Assembly: GCF_036417845.1 (NCBI RefSeq)
Contig: NC_089990.1
Span: 2,182,001-2,246,000, forward strand
DNA: 64,000 bases
From: Apteryx mantelli
Lineage: Eukaryota > Chordata > Aves > Apterygiformes > Apterygidae
Reading direction: 5' to 3'
The position numbers and the translations under genes were made by a program. A model generated the notes under the pieces. It searched no databases, was not told the DNA's origin, and was given only the letters and a program-made list of their open reading frames with translations. Positions 33,121 to 47,570 of the stretch are shown in pieces; the stretch's first letter is position 1; every line of letters begins with the position of its first letter.

Positions 33121-36100
33121 CAGCTATCACCTGGCATTTCACTTCCAACACGACGTACGGTGATTTCTCAGCTCTCGTTCAAAGACGCTGGAAGCCTGGT
33201 CTAACTAAGCGATGAGCTGACTTCTGGGTAGGCTGGGGAACCAGCAACGTTTTGAAAGAAGTCGATCAGATAAACAAATAACCTCTTCCCTCCGAGCAGA
33301 AGTCAGCCGCCAGCGTCGCGGGAGGCCAGAGCATGACAAGGGAGCTCTTGGTGGGCAGCCGCCAGCCGGGCTGGCGAGAGGGTGCCGAAGGGCTCGGCAG
33401 CTCCTGCTTGCGGTACCGCTGCCCGCCGCCGTCCTGCTTGCCAGCATTTACTGCCTAACGAGCATGGTGGCACTGTCATTTCTCTTCTGGCAGTTGGAGT
33501 GGAAACCACCTAAAATATATAGCTTGCACATCTTCTTCAGTCAGCAGGCAAAGCTGTTGGCCACCGCGTCTAATCACTTCCTTAAGGCCAGGTGGTCCAC
33601 AGCAATGTGCCATCCTGTAGGGAAACCTTCAGTCCTTACAAGGAATTGTAAGAAAACAACACAGCTGCGAAGTTTCCTTACCGGAGTCAGATGTGCTAGA
33701 GCAGGTCCGGGTAAAGTCAACCGGACACGGGCGTGCATGGCAAGGGCAGGGATCAGACACTGATACACGGATTTTTTGCACTGGGAGTTTCACACCGTTT
33801 CAGAAAGTTGAGCGATGCAACAAATGCTCGCAGGCAGCTCGAGGATGCTGTTTGCTCGTATTTCCTTTAGTGTCAGCAGATTTTTGTGCGAGCAGCGACT
33901 GCGTCTGAGGAAGCGACTCTTTTAGTGTTTTACCAAAGGAACTTGCCTAGAAAAGATAACTTGCCTCTGGGAAAGGTTTTCACTGAAACAAACACGATAT
34001 TATTATTAATTATTATTAACAACAATACAGATTTTAACAGCCTGGTAGACATCTGGAGGCTGAAGATTTTGCTCTATTAGTACGTAACAAGAGCAATTGC
34101 TAGTTTAGGATGCCTGTGCTACAAGTAGATTCAGATCTTTCCGGGAAACACCCAACTTCTGGAAAAAGCCTGGTCATGCTTTAGAGCGAGGGTAAGCAGC
34201 CCTTTGGCAGTGGCCTCTTCTGGGACTTGAACGCTCTCCACTCTGGTCAGGCTCCAGAAGCCTTCCCAGCATTTCATCGGAGATGCTGAGCCCCTGATTA
34301 AACGTCTCATCAATCCAGCGCACTGGGCTGCTTACGTGTTTATAGCTGGAGTTTCAGGCATTTTTTCTAAAAGCCTGAAGAGTTTACAGCCTGATTGAGA
34401 AGGCTCTTCAGCTTTGGAAATTGCTTTCATGCTGGGGATTTAAGAACCAGAAATCAGAAAGAGAGCATTTCATGATAAAGCAATAATATTTTTAACAAGC
34501 TTCTGTTTCCTTTCTCTCCTGGGACTTTCTAAAATAAGATGTTTCTCTATGACTCTTGTGTGACAAAGATGGTGATTTCAACTTCAGGTCAGGCTTTCGC
34601 AAAGTTATTTACAATAAACGGACTGCCTGACGTGGGGACCGAATGACCAGTGGCAGTGACATCCATCAGAAGCACTTTCTACAGAAGAGCATGACTTGTG
34701 TTCGGTCACGTTTCGGGGCTGGGAATGGAGTCGAGTGCTACTGTGACAGCTCTGACCTAGCTGGAGTCGAGCCAGCTCCGGTGTGGAAGCTGCGCAGCGG
34801 CACGCTCTTGGTGCTCTGCCTACGTAGGGATCCCAAGCCCAGGCACACCTTCCCCTGCCAAGGATGAACTACAGCACCTGAGGAGGAAAGGCAGGGGAGG
34901 ACGATCAGGGGAAAAAATGGGCAGGATGGGGCAAAGAAACCTTTGGCATGGGCTAAAGCATGGAGAGCGGTGGGACTGGATATAGCAGATACGAGGGATG
35001 CTCCCCATCACAAAGGAAGGGATGGGAAATATGCAGGGAAATGGAAGGTCTGGAGATGTCCCTCAAGTGTGGAAGCAGATGAGGAGTTTCCACTGCCAGC
35101 AGCCCTGAAACCCCTCAGTCATTCCGAAACGAGAGCGTTTCGCACCAGTGCGCCTACACAGGGCTGCTCAGCCGGGGTGGGCCAGGCCGTTCGTGCGCCC
35201 GGTGGTGCAGCGTGGCCTCCCGGCCGTCTGAGTCAGTGTGTTTGGGTGGCAGAAAACCACAGGGAGAAATGCTGGAGATTGTATCAGCAGCTGCAGCCAG
35301 ATGGGTCTGCCCACCTCCTTCTTTGGCAAGCCTGCAAACGTGGCACTTTATTCAGAAAAGCAACTTCTGGTTCTTGCCACGAATATCCCAACCCTTTCTG
35401 TTCTCTCTTTCTCTAGCAGTTTCTGCCAGGGTCCTGACCAGCAGGTCCGACCACCACGTCGGGCGAGACGATACGGCACGTTCTCAGCACTGTCTCTGGT
35501 TAACGTCTCTTTGAATGAAGCACCTGCCCCAAGTTTCTCGTGGGCTTTCCTGAGGCAAAGGAAACAAACTGCTGCCAGATCTAACTGCAACCGCAGCGTT
35601 CAGAGGACGTGGTCCTTGTTAGCCTCAGTTTCTGGAGAATTACGTTATTATTTCACACACACGGATCTCTCTTCTGAGGAGCTGATGGGGGTGACTGACT
35701 ACTGTAAGCAATGACAGAAGACATCAGGCAAGGAAAAGCTTTGGTTTTGTTTCATTAGAAAGACAGGTCTCCTACGGCTTCACCCAAAAGGTGCGAGTTT
35801 GTGCTGCCCTTTCTAAGGAGCAGGGAGGGGAACGTGCAGCCCCAGCGCCGAGGCCCGGGACCGGGTTGGACCTGCGTCCACCACACCATCTCCCTGGGTG
35901 CGCGGGGAACCAACGTGCTTCACGGCATCTCCCCGTCCCCTAGACCGACCCCGCTTGCCTTTCACACCTGCGTTTGGAAGAGTCTTTGGGACGGGGAGCA
36001 GCGATTTTCAGGGTCTTCTGCCAGGGAAAATTCCTGGAAGTAGGGCTTTTAGGGCCCTTTTAACCCGCTCCGATCTTTTCACCTTGTGCAAGGCGAAAGG

Positions 36101-39100
36101 ACGGGGTCGTCAGACTGAGGCTCTGGACAAGACCCTCAGACATGATTTACCGCCCCTCAGCTGGTGAGCAGTAGCTCAGCAAACCGTGACGATGGGACCA
36201 TGTGCAATTGGCTGATCGTACCCCGTGCAAGACCACTAAATATGGACTCGTAAAGAAAATTCTTGACTTTTTACCTTGCTGCAGGCCTTATGGGATTGGC
36301 TTTCCCGGGTGCCAAACGCCTCGAAGTCCTGCTGTCTTCAGTCGCATGGTTCCCACCAGCTTGCGCCTTAGAGACCTGGCACGGTTCACCGCCTTAGGAA
36401 GGAGAGAAGTCAACCAAGTCGCCCAGGATTGCAGGCCGCTCGCTCGGGAAGCTTCACGTAGGGTCACGTACGGTCCCGACGTGTCAACATGCAATAAACA
36501 CAACAGCCACATTTTCGAGAGATTCTCTGCTGATACGGCCAACGGTGACTTCCCCTTCCTGTTCTGTAAGTGTCACAAGCCGTGTTTTAGCAGCTAGGTA
36601 GGACCCGGGGGTTTTAAGCTGCGTCGCCATCGTTTCCCAAATCGCGCTGCAGAGCTGCAGTCAAGAAACGAGAAACGCTTGTGACGGCTGTGACAAACGT
36701 CGCTTTGGGACCGGCGTGTTTTCGGGCAGACGCAGCAGAATCTTTTCTTGCTCCTGGGGGCTGCCCAAATTACCTTAATTTTCCTGTTTTTGTTAGAACT
36801 ATTGTGAAACCTGTATTATTTGCAAATCTGTCCTAAAATATTCTATGATTCTAATACTTTTTTTTTTCCAGAATGGGACTAACCTAAGGGGTGTTTATCT
36901 GCCTGTAGGCTGGAACTAGGGCTCAGGGACTATGCGCGTCAGCACGGACTTTTGGCTTTGCAATCTGTGCTTAAGGAACTCTGTCCAGGTAAACTTAACT
37001 AGCGTTTACTTTCAAACTGACCAAAAAGATTTGCTTTTAGTTCCTATTTCTGTTTCAGATAGTGACACTAGAGGAAGGAGGACTAACATGTAGCAAATTA
37101 GATTAATTGATTTTTAAAAAATTGTTTTCTATGAAATTAATAATTATGATGTACGAATTTTTAAAATGTAAATAGTCTGGCAAGTATTTTTTGTTATAAC
37201 TTTTCTCACACACAGTATTAAAGCAGCATTTTAATCCTCTGGTGTTCATTTTTTAATAGTAGAATTTTCTGCTTACGTGATCTACCAGGGTTGTTTTTCT
37301 CAGGGAGATGAGAAAATAAACTGATCTCTGGAAAATTCAACTGTACACGAGAAAACATTTCTCATGGGGAGATTTTGCTTTAATCTTGTTTTAGAATGTA
37401 ATAAAAGCCAGAAATAGTACATGCAAGTTGGCTTTCTCTTTTTGGGAAGAGAATGGTGTAAACATAAAATAAGCTAATTTTTGGCATCAAAATTCTTTTG
37501 GATCTTGTACCACTTGGAAATTTTTTTAAATCTGAACCAAAAGGAAAATTTATGTGCCTTAACATGGATAATATTGAGACAGTTTGCATTTAGCTAAAAC
37601 TATATTTATCTAGTGCAACTCTTGGTATGTGTTGCTACTAGGTATTTGGGGATGGCCAGATGATTATCTGCGACACAATATATGTAAAGTAAATTGCCCC
37701 CAAATATCAGGGATCATGTTAGTCTATTCATATTTGAATAAGACCATAGACCCTTCACAACTGGCTTTGATTTCATTTGGCTTCAGTAGGCTTTTCTTAG
37801 GAAATATCCATCAGGATACACAAAAACTGCCTTTCAATATAACAGTTTTATGTTAGCTATTCAAATACATGCATCTGGGAATGAACTAGAGGTTTTCCTT
37901 AATGCCAGCTTGCCCCGTGCTAGGTTTGGTTCAGGTGACTTATTCTGACGTGGCTTTTCATACCCCGCGGGGCCGGATCTCCTTCGCTCGGGGCAGCGTG
38001 GGACGTGGGCGAGCGGAGAAGACCGCAGCGGAGACCGCGTGCGTCCGCCCTTCGGACGATTTACACCTCCAGGCGAGCTGAGCGTTTAAAATGGCTTGAC
38101 TTGCCAAAGCCGTTTATTTTTAATAAAACAAACAGCCAAAGCTGTTTATTTTAAATTAGGGAGAAGTGCCAGGCCAGGCAAAGCCTTCACACTTAATCTT
38201 TGCTAGTCGAACAGACGCTGCCCTGCCAGCACACAAGGTCTTCTACTGGGCTTCACCCTTTAATTACTTTATCCATCAGCATCTTTGCGTTTCATGGAGG
38301 CTGCAGCTACGCTCCTCTGCTCTCTTCCCAGTTCTACCCTGGAAAGACTCCGGGTCTACGCGATGGCTTCTGCCACGCGGGCTGTCCTGTGACTAGGCGC
38401 CCTGGCCGCGTGTTCAGTGTATGGGGTCTCTCTCGTTTCATTTTACGGTTTCCCTTCTCAGCTTGCGTTTGCCACAGCGCTTTATGGGGCAGAGTTTTTA
38501 ACGAAGGTAGCGTCTAACGAAGAGTATCCGCAGCTTCTGTAACCTGATCTCGGCTTGTGAAAAGTCTTGGAGAGAGACATCGTGGCTGAGAGCTTTGTGC
38601 AAACAGTGTCTGCCTTATTTCTTCTTAGGATAACACGCCTCGACTTCTGAACTATATTTAGGCCAAACGAACCATCTGCGTCCAGGCTGTTAGCGACTGA
38701 TTCGTACAAGCAAAGTCCCCTTGCCTACGTCTGAGCCGCGATCCCTGGTGGGTGGCCCTGGCTCTCGGGAGCCCTGGGCTCCTGACGTCTGCAGAGCTAC
38801 GCGTATAACGTCCAGTCTGGCACCGACAGCAAACGGGTCCTGTATGAACGGGGGGGGGGGGGGGGGAACAAAATCTGAAAAATAGCAAAAAACAACACAG
38901 CAAAAAGCCTAATTAAGCTCTCAGAGAGTGGAGAAAACACCAGCTGAAGGCTAGTGGTCTCCTGCCTACTTGGGGCTCTGCAGACGATCAAACACCTGCC
39001 TTCACGCCTGCCGATAGAAACGTGTTCAGAGGTTTTTGCCACACAATGAAAATGTCAGGGAAGCTAATGCCAATCCAAACGGAAAATTAACAAAAGATTC

Positions 39101-40765
39101 AACTTTAAATTAAGGTGAACGGTACCATTTCAGGGAACGCTTAGCAACCGACAAACATTTTGCCTCTTCTAAGGCGTGATGCAAATGCAGGGCACGCGAC
39201 TGCATCCTGGAAATTTAAGTCAACAAAAATGAGACGCTCAACATGCGAATGATCAGCACAGATAAACAGATATGCAAAGTAATTTGGTTAAAATCACTTG
39301 GGGAAGTAGTATTAGAAATTTCCTGTTCTTACTGCAGTCAGGCTCTCAACCTGTTCTTTTTTCTTGTTGATTTAAAAGGAAAAATGGAAAAAGAAAAACC
39401 CCATGACAAATGGTGACATATTTAAGTAGGCCGTTTGTTTAAATCTGAGATTCAGATATGCTAACTTTATATATCATAAGTCTAGCTCTTACAGCTCCTG
39501 GTGTCCGCCTACAACAGGTGTCTACTATTTCTGGTTCTGCAACAGATCTGTGATTATTTATAATGGAAGATATCCCAAGGTAGTTTTATGGCATAGTAGA
39601 AATTTGAGCCTTAATATATATATTCTTATTTCCTGACTGTCACTACTGGAACCGGCTGAAAATAATTCTTGTGCTGAAGCATCACATGTGAAATTCAGTC
39701 AGAGAGACGAGGGGTGCGTGATGCACCACCGTACTGAGCTGCTGTCGTTCTCGTCCAGTTGTTACCCATTGCTTCAAAACTTGCCATACCTCTAGCCTAT
39801 GCTTTCCCCTTGGATTTAATTAAATGTAGTCTCAGTCCCCTGCCTAAGCGCCTGGTTCAGGGCCTCCCGTTGGCTGCCAGAAGTTTTCGATCAGCGCAAA
39901 AGGCGACTTCCCTGGGCGGTGAATCAGTTATATAACCTATTGCTCTTTGCGGCTGCTCTTATCTGCCAGGCTCAGAAGCGAGCGCCGGGTTTTTTTAACC
40001 TCGCCCCAGAAGGATATGACTTTTTTTCTGTCATGATTCAACAAGTGCATTGCCACTTTTTGCAAGATTAGAAGTCGATTTTTGTCTTTTACTGAGTGAA
40101 TTAAATGTCAGGTAGGACATAATTTTGTAGATTTAAGAATTTCAGGAAAAAACAGGAAAAAAATTACCTGGTGAGGATCAGACTTTGCTTCCCTTATGGC
40201 TCCTCCCTGATCTGCTCCATGCGTAACTGTAAGTCACCGGCAAAAAAAAAGACTGGTTCTCCACTGGTCCTGTTACAACTTAAAAACAGGAAATCTTACA
40301 ATAGACGTCAAGTTAGCCCCTGTGAAAGGAATGCTGAAGGAGTTTTCACAAACAGGGTTTGCTCCAGATTAGCTCAAAAGCAATGTGCCTTTTGACATTA
40401 TCCCTTAATGCAATAACGATGGTCTGCTCCAGCTATACATCCCTCGCGGCACTGTCTGCTAAACCGCCAGGAGCAGGTCTGCGCTGAAAAGGCAGGTTTC
40501 TGGATGCAATTACAGAACATACCAAGCAGTTTAGAAGCCAGTCTGGTTGGACAATTTACAGGGAAATGGGTCTCCTCGGTTTCTAATTAGACAAAGAACC
40601 AAACAGCCAGGGGAAGGGAGAGGCAAGGGTGACTCAAAGCGAAGGCTGTGGGAGGAGAGATCTTCATTGCTTGGCCGTGAGTCGAAACGCTGTCAGTAGT
40701 GGCAGGCTGCTAATGCCCAACGGACGCGCAGCGTGAGCAGGTGATACCAACGCAATATCAGTAAG
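33121..40765. other. Intergenic, no gene seen
   Basis: The left part is mixed composition; 36.8-37.9 and 39.0-40.6 kb are AT-rich. A short CpG-rich patch lies at about 37.96-38.06 kb and a G17 run at 38850-38866. No coding frame or dated transposon was recognised. Confidence 0.4.
38850..38866 (+). repeat. G17 homopolymer
   Basis: This is an uninterrupted run of 17 G. It is a possible assembly-length error and G-quadruplex former. Confidence 0.85.
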
Positions 40766-40946
40766 CCTTCACTGGAACAAGCTGCCCGGAGAGAGGTTGT
40801 GGAGTCTCCATCCTCAGAGATATTCAAAAGCCATCTGGACACCATCCTGGGCAACGTGCTCTAGGTGACCCTGCTTGAGCAGGGGGGGGTTGGACTAGAT
40901 GATCTCCAGAGGTCCCTGCCAACCTCAACTGTTCTGTGATTCTGTA
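40766..40946 (+). mobile_element. CR1 LINE 3' end, well preserved
   Basis: The consensus blocks appear in order: CACTGGAACAAGCTGCCCGG, GTGGAGTCTCCATCCT, ATTCAAAAGCCATCTGGACA, then TTGGACTAGATGATCTCCAG, AGGTCCCTGCCAACCTCAAC and the CR1 terminal repeats TTCTGTGATTCTGT. It is 5'-truncated. Divergence is low compared with the other two CR1 copies, so it is the youngest insertion in the window. Confidence 0.95.
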
Positions 40947-43900
40947 AACAGGAATTACAACGAAGAAGCCCAGAAGAAATTGTAAAGTGATGTCTTTCAC
41001 CTCTAGGGATCATTTAAAGAGCAAGGTGGAGGGGACTAGGTAACTCCTGGCTGAGGTGCATCTGGTCCTGGGACAGGCAACGGCGGCCTTCAGAGCTGCC
41101 GGTCAAGAACCTGACACAGGCACCGAACTCACCCTCGCACAGAGCCCCATTCGCTGGCCGACACCACGAGACAACTTTCCGTTGACTGTAACATGTGGCA
41201 TCTTGCCGCCTCCACTGACACAGTGAGAGGTGTCCTCCTTTTGACTGATCGCAAGGTCCATTCAACACACGTGCTCAGATCATGCTCTACAGACCACGCA
41301 TGTAAAACGTCACGAATGCCCCTTAAATACCAGGACGCCTCCTCAGCTTGGTTAGATTGCCAGTATTTTTGGAGCAGAGGATCTGAGCTCCATCCCTGTT
41401 TGATACAAAGCACCAAGTCTCTTTGCCCACAAAATGAAATACTTATGACACACAACTTTGGCAGTATAGCCCGAGTATTATTTTTCATTATTATTTTCAT
41501 GTTATTATTTTTAGTACCCGCATACTTTCACTAAGCACTACATCCATGCTAATCTAGTCCGGTCATTAATAAGGCTAATCACAGGCTTCTGTAGTTTTAC
41601 CACTCATCATTTCTTGTCAAACCAATGTTGTAATGTCTTTCCGAGAACTTTGCTTTTGTTTCTCTTTATTACTTGTGTTATGTGATACTCAGTATTCGCA
41701 CTTGGATGTTCTTTTCCCATGATCGCTCAGAATTAATAATGCATTTACCAATTACAAGTTTTTTCATGCTGGGATGATTCAACAACTACAATCAGTCACA
41801 GAATAGATGGAGGACAACGGACTGACAAGAAAATTCCTTGTGATTAGAAAGAAAGAAGTGCACTGGGAGCTGCCTAAATAACATCCTAAATAACACTAAG
41901 GAAAATTAATAGGCAAGTAAAGATGATTTTTAATGGAAGGTTAAACAAAGCTACTCTGAAGAGAGAGAACGATGTATTTCAGATGGCCCTTAGAGCGTTT
42001 CACTGTATTTCATGCAATGAAGCCTGCACGGGAAATAAGTTATCTTTGTTAGCATGCCCTTCAAAGTCAAATTTTACTAGAATTTTGCACTTTATGCTTT
42101 TGCACTTTAATAGTCTTTTCCTATGATTGTACAGAATTAATAATGCGCAGAATGACTAATCATACAGAATTGATCGTACAGATCGTGCAGAATGAATAAA
42201 CCCGAATTCCTGCAGACCTCAGCGTGGGACTGGAGAGGACACCACGGCGCTAGCAGAGTGTCTCGGTACCCGCGGGAAACGGGAGAAGGCTCCCGCACGC
42301 TTACCCATCGGCCAGCGCACGCTGAAGTCAAGGGGAAGATGCAGTCTTAACTGGGCTTTTTTGTTTCCTGGCAATTCACCAAATCTTAAGTGCTATTGGA
42401 TTTAGTTTTCCTTCAGTTCACAAAGCAAAATTATTTGGCAAGTGCAGAGAGCGAATATGACAAAGTAATAAAAATGTCTCTCTCAAAAGTTGCTCTGCTT
42501 CTTGAGAAAAAAGCTAACCTTTAAAACCTTGGTAAAAATGTGGTACTGTCATTTATCCTAAGATTAGTGCTACTTCCCACAGAGGAGAAATTAGTAGGAA
42601 GCCTGAAAATAAAGACATTTCCCTTAAAATTGAAACACGCAAACTTTACTCATCATATTCAGCTCAGCACTGACACACGTTATAATGTACATCTGTTGAT
42701 GTAATTCTTGGAAAATCGGAGTCTACCTCGGCTCTTTCTCTCAGGAAGTTAATCTGATGTTTAGTCTCAAGACACCTTTTTCTTAAATTAGTACTACGAT
42801 TTCCAGTTCTAATCTGCAGTATCATTTCCAGCAATTATTCTCTCCTCCTGGTGCTAACGATCTGCCTGCTCCTGCTTACCTTCCCTTGCACGGTCACCTT
42901 GAAGTCATGGTGCAAATCTCCGGCTGTTGGATTCAGTGAAGCGTTTCAGCGTTAGTGCCTCTGGTTTGAGTTCAAATGTCTTCGCCTATTTAACAGTTTT
43001 CAAGAATTTATTCCATTATCTCTCCTTTTAAACACATTGCCTCCGGATCTTCCTGTTTTTATGCTTTTTGCTGGGGATCCTTCCAGTGTGCCCATCTCCT
43101 GGTGACGCTGCGCCCACAACGTGCCGACGTGCGGGCGCCCAACAAGCTTACTGCAGCGGGCTGGTACCTTCCTGTATACCAGCCGGCTTTTCTTTTGGGG
43201 CCATGTCACGCTCATGTCAGTCTGACTTACGGCCCGTTGTCATCCTTTAAACTGATCTCTTTACCCACTGTTCTTACATACCAATGCAACGGTAGCGTCT
43301 AATCAGCTCCCAATCCTAAGCATATCTATCCGCGAGATCTCCCTGTGTGGAGACAAACAGCGTTATCTTCTTCTGTAAGCGATGAACTAGCTCGGGAGAA
43401 GTAGCCCAAAACTGGTTCGGCTAACTTGCTGAAAGCCTATGGATAAAACAGATGAACTAATCTGCGTCCTAAAGGTCCCGGCAAGGGTTCAAAGACAAGC
43501 GCGTTCTTCCGCGCAGCCTCTGCTCCGTTCAAACCCTTCGCTCGATGGCAAGAGCTGTCGTCACAACAAGTGTGAGGGAGCTGCGCATTCGTATCATGGG
43601 AGAGAGTTCAATCCAAGGACGAGTACACGTTTCAGATTATTTCTCCCCAATGTGTCAGCTAGCACCCTCACAAAATCCTGTTTAGCTGTTTTTACCCTCA
43701 AGTTCTTTGCCTCTCTTTTAAGGTCCTATTTAGGATTTTTTTTTTTTTTAATTTTACTGCCCTCACTCATGGTTGCATCCATTCCCAGGCCCCATTTTGA
43801 GGACATTAATGAAGGTATGAAGATCAATGTACCACATAATTCCTACTTCTCTCAGCCTTTTGCAGCCAGAAGAGTTCAATCAACATGAAAATCAAATCAG

Positions 43901-46900
43901 ATCAACTTCAAATTAAACAAAATGACAAGAGCAAGAATGTAAGAAGATCCTGGCTGTATGATGAAGCATGTTATAGCAACTGCACCAAATGATTGTCCTT
44001 TTTCAGAATAATAGTTCCTAATCCTCTTCAGTACTGAGGTTCCTGTACTCCATCTTAGCAACAGAGGGGTGTTTCTTGCCAGAGTTATTCATTTTAATGT
44101 TAGTGAAAAAGTATCTTACAATGAATGACAACTGAATTTCTAACAATAAACTTATTTGTGCAGCTCCACTGAGGAACCATGAAGCATCCTTCCTTCTGAC
44201 CTGGGAAACAGGGTAGAAAACAAGCAGGAGAAATGAAGGAGACTATGGAGGTGGAAGGAAAGGAGCATGTCTGAGACGCTGTGATGGTATTTGGGAATGC
44301 TTGGCAGCTGAGTTGTGATGCCCTACTGAGGGCAGAAGGCTAAGCAGATGTATGTTATTTCCCATTTTCCTTTAATCTATCTGTGTACCTGTATTCAGAA
44401 ATCATTCAGTGTGAAGCAGGGTTGAAAACCCAAGGTACTTTGAACTTGTCTGCTCATTCCCAATCCTAAAGGATCATAATTTAAAAACAAGTTTTGTTAG
44501 TCCCAAGAGAGACAATATTGGAAACTTGCCTGCATTGCAAAGACCCGCTCAAAATCAGATCCAGCGGCCGATGAAGAACAAGCCATCCTCAGGTCTTGGT
44601 TACGGTAAGTAGTTCCCTATCGTGGTACTGACCTCTTAGTTCTCATTTTGAATCCACAATAGATATATGATTTTCTGGACTTAACATACCAAGATTCCTG
44701 CTTTGATCTCACTCTAAATGCCTCAGATGCTCTACAAGTGCAAATATCACATTAATCTTATGAAAGGGGGCTGTCTGCCAGCCTTTGTGTCCTGCAGACC
44801 GCTCTGTGGCCCCTGTCTGCTCAGCATGCTGGAAGAGGGAAGAGACGTGCAGAAAGTTCCTGTTTGCACAAACGCACCAAGGGGATGCTCAGAGAGGCAC
44901 ATACACACAACGACAGTCTGGGAGGACGTGCGGCCACAGCACCCCGAACCGCACTTGCCCTAGTTGGGTGCTGATGTCTCCTTTCCTGGGAAGATGCTGG
45001 AGCACGTTGACCTGCTTGGACATTAGCCGTTCCTCTGCGAAGGATGGATCGCTAATGAGAGGCGGTGGCTTATGTGCAGGACAACGGCTCACCTGTGCTG
45101 GGGAAGGAAAGGGGACCAGCTAATTTAGCCGGTATGAAAGATTTCTTAAAAAAGATTGCACACAAAATCATTCCCTTTCTGATCACTGATAATTAAAATG
45201 CAGTGCAGAGGCTGGAGGTAACTGGCAACCTCGACTGCCGTCTTTGGTCAGCCGCTTCTAGGGAAAGGCGCATTTTGGGGCTCAGACTGAGGGCACCAGC
45301 TGGAATGAACATGAAATAAAACGATTCATTAGTGTGGATCTCAGACTCAATAGAGCAGCTATTAAGATCATAACTTTATAATCATATTGGCTCCAAGTTT
45401 TGGCAACAGCATGCTAAATCCAAAGATAACATGTCTGCGCTTTCTTACATCCAAAGTTTGCTCAAATATGGAAAAACATTGCTGGAAGAAGAAAACATCC
45501 TCTCATCAAGGATGACAAACTGCATACCCTGTTTTGAGCTAAAATGATTTCTGTCCAGCAGATATCCATGGAGGTTTTGCTTTTGCCTTTGCAGAAGTAA
45601 GCTATACTCATGTTACAGTTAATGCCTCTTCTGTCTTTTCTAGTAATTTTTTAAGTGCCAAGAAGCAGAGAGCTGAAGCAATACTGCAGTTATTGGTCCA
45701 GAATCCCTATGAGTGATTTTTGAAAGAAAAAAAACCTCAAAAACTTGATAGTCATTTCTGAGAGCACTTGCTTCCTTCTGTAGCTTTTATAATGACACCG
45801 GAAAGCCTCTGTACAGGCAGACAGGTAAAGCCCTGGAGCATCCTCTAGGCACAGAGCCAGCATCTTGGTTTTTCATATGTATTCGATATACATGTGTATC
45901 CTACGTTTTCATATGTATGTGGCTTTTCTGTCTCCTTTGGGATGCTCATTGTAACACAAGATTTTCTGGGATTTCCTGTTCCCTTCTGTTGTTTCCCTTC
46001 TCTTTGATAGCAGATAGATCAGTTAGGCCAATGCAAATCTAATACCTTCGGGATGTAATATAGTAGTTTTTACCCACTGCTGCTCCTGCATCCTGGGGAT
46101 GCTGCTGTCCTGGAAGGCAACATCTTGTGCCCTTCTTCTCGACGCTGCTCCTGATCCCTACCTGCGTGAGTCGCACGGACGCCGGTCACCGGGCCTCGGT
46201 GCCCAGAGGTGCTGTGGTGGAGACGGGTCGTTCCTTGACTTTCCGGGAAAGCCTTTTTTAAGAAGCTGCAGCCTGCACCCACGCTCCTACCTTGCCTTCA
46301 GCTTCCCACATCTCTTGGCTGAAAGGACATTTTCATTTCCTTCGTTTTGAATTTGCAACACTCAGAGCACACGTAGACAGATACCACGGTGCTGGTGCGG
46401 TTTATATTTACCTCTGTGCTTGTTTTGCTTCAAAAACATATTGAGTTTGCTAGGTAAGGCTCAGGAATGACTCCTGACCTTGGACTGACACTTCCAGAAA
46501 ACCATGGCCAAATCCAACCCCTTCTTGGGAGAATTCAGCCATCTGTGCAAACTGTGTCCCCATTTCTGAAAGACTCAGGGCTGACAGCTTCTCTCTGGAG
46601 AGCGTTCTGTACCATGAAAATGGGCCTTTTGGGGGCAATCCGAGTACCGTGGGACAAACAGCTGTGCTTCTCTTTAACTTATGTGCTGAGACTGACAAGA
46701 AATTCCTGTTAAAGGCTCCGACACTTGCGCGTAATCCACATTACGCAGGAACTGAACGGATCCTTTTTGTCCGGCAGCTTTCGTAGCTGTTCTTTCGGGG
46801 CCTTTCCTAATCTTCACCACCGTATTTTAACCTGGTGTAACTCATGTAGACATACTGTGGGCTGTGTACTTGATACCTGCGGGTCTTCCACGAAGGGTAG

Positions 46901-47560
46901 CAGACCCAGGCACAGCCAGCTAGCTCGAGATGCTAACTTCTGCAGAAGGTGGAACTTCTGTGTGCACCCAATGCTCCGCTAAAGCTAATCACTGATTATT
47001 AATCTCATTAATCTGCTCACATCCAAGTTCTCCAGTGCCTTCAAAAGCAGATTTTAAACTTCTCATCCTTGCCCGCAAAGATGACAAATGCTCTGTAGGA
47101 CAAAATTCCTCCACCCTGTCTGCTTGTCTCTGCATGTCCTTTGCTCACTGCATTGCTCTGCTCACAAGAGACAACAAATTCACCCCCTCTCACTCCTCTT
47201 TACAATCTCTCTTTTACAAGAATAACAATTATTTTTCAATCCGTTGGAATCAAATTGCTGTGCCTCTCTCCAGCCTCCTGCTTGTGAACCTTGCTCACTT
47301 TTTTTTTTTCTCTGAGCCAAGCTGACGGTACGTAAGAACTAAGGAAACCAACGTTTAGCACAGGGTTTGATACCTGCTCTCTGCTTCTCCTTTGCATGCC
47401 TGTTCATAGACTTAACCTCTCGGGGAGAGGCAGCTAGTGAAGCTCTCCCCAAATGCTGCTTTCATACACATCGAAAGCTCTTTGCCTTTCAGAAAGTGAA
47501 AACAGGCATCATGAATCTAAAGTACTTGGAAGGACTTTGTTTTTAATAACGCCTCCCTCC
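40947..47560. other. Intergenic, mostly AT-rich, no gene seen
   Basis: No recognisable coding exon. It contains the 50-bp duplication pair at 41.7/42.1 kb (separate entry) and isolated donor-like sites (plus 44610, minus about 45096). Composition is mostly AT-rich to mixed. Confidence 0.4.
41693..42146 (+). repeat. Pair of diverged 50-bp direct repeats 404 bp apart
   Basis: Segments 41693-41742 and 42097-42146 match at 39 of 50 positions. The block CAGAATTAATAATGC is identical in both, and CTTTTCC-ATGAT precedes it. After the second copy, further CAGAAT units recur to about 42185. This may be an old duplication or the ends of a decayed element. Confidence 0.55.
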
Positions 47561-47570
47561 CGGAGCTCAC

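Noticed and set aside
36838..36855. CR1-like terminal octamers (TTCTATGATTCTA)
   Set aside because: No CR1 body sequence precedes them; a short match in AT-rich DNA is likely chance.
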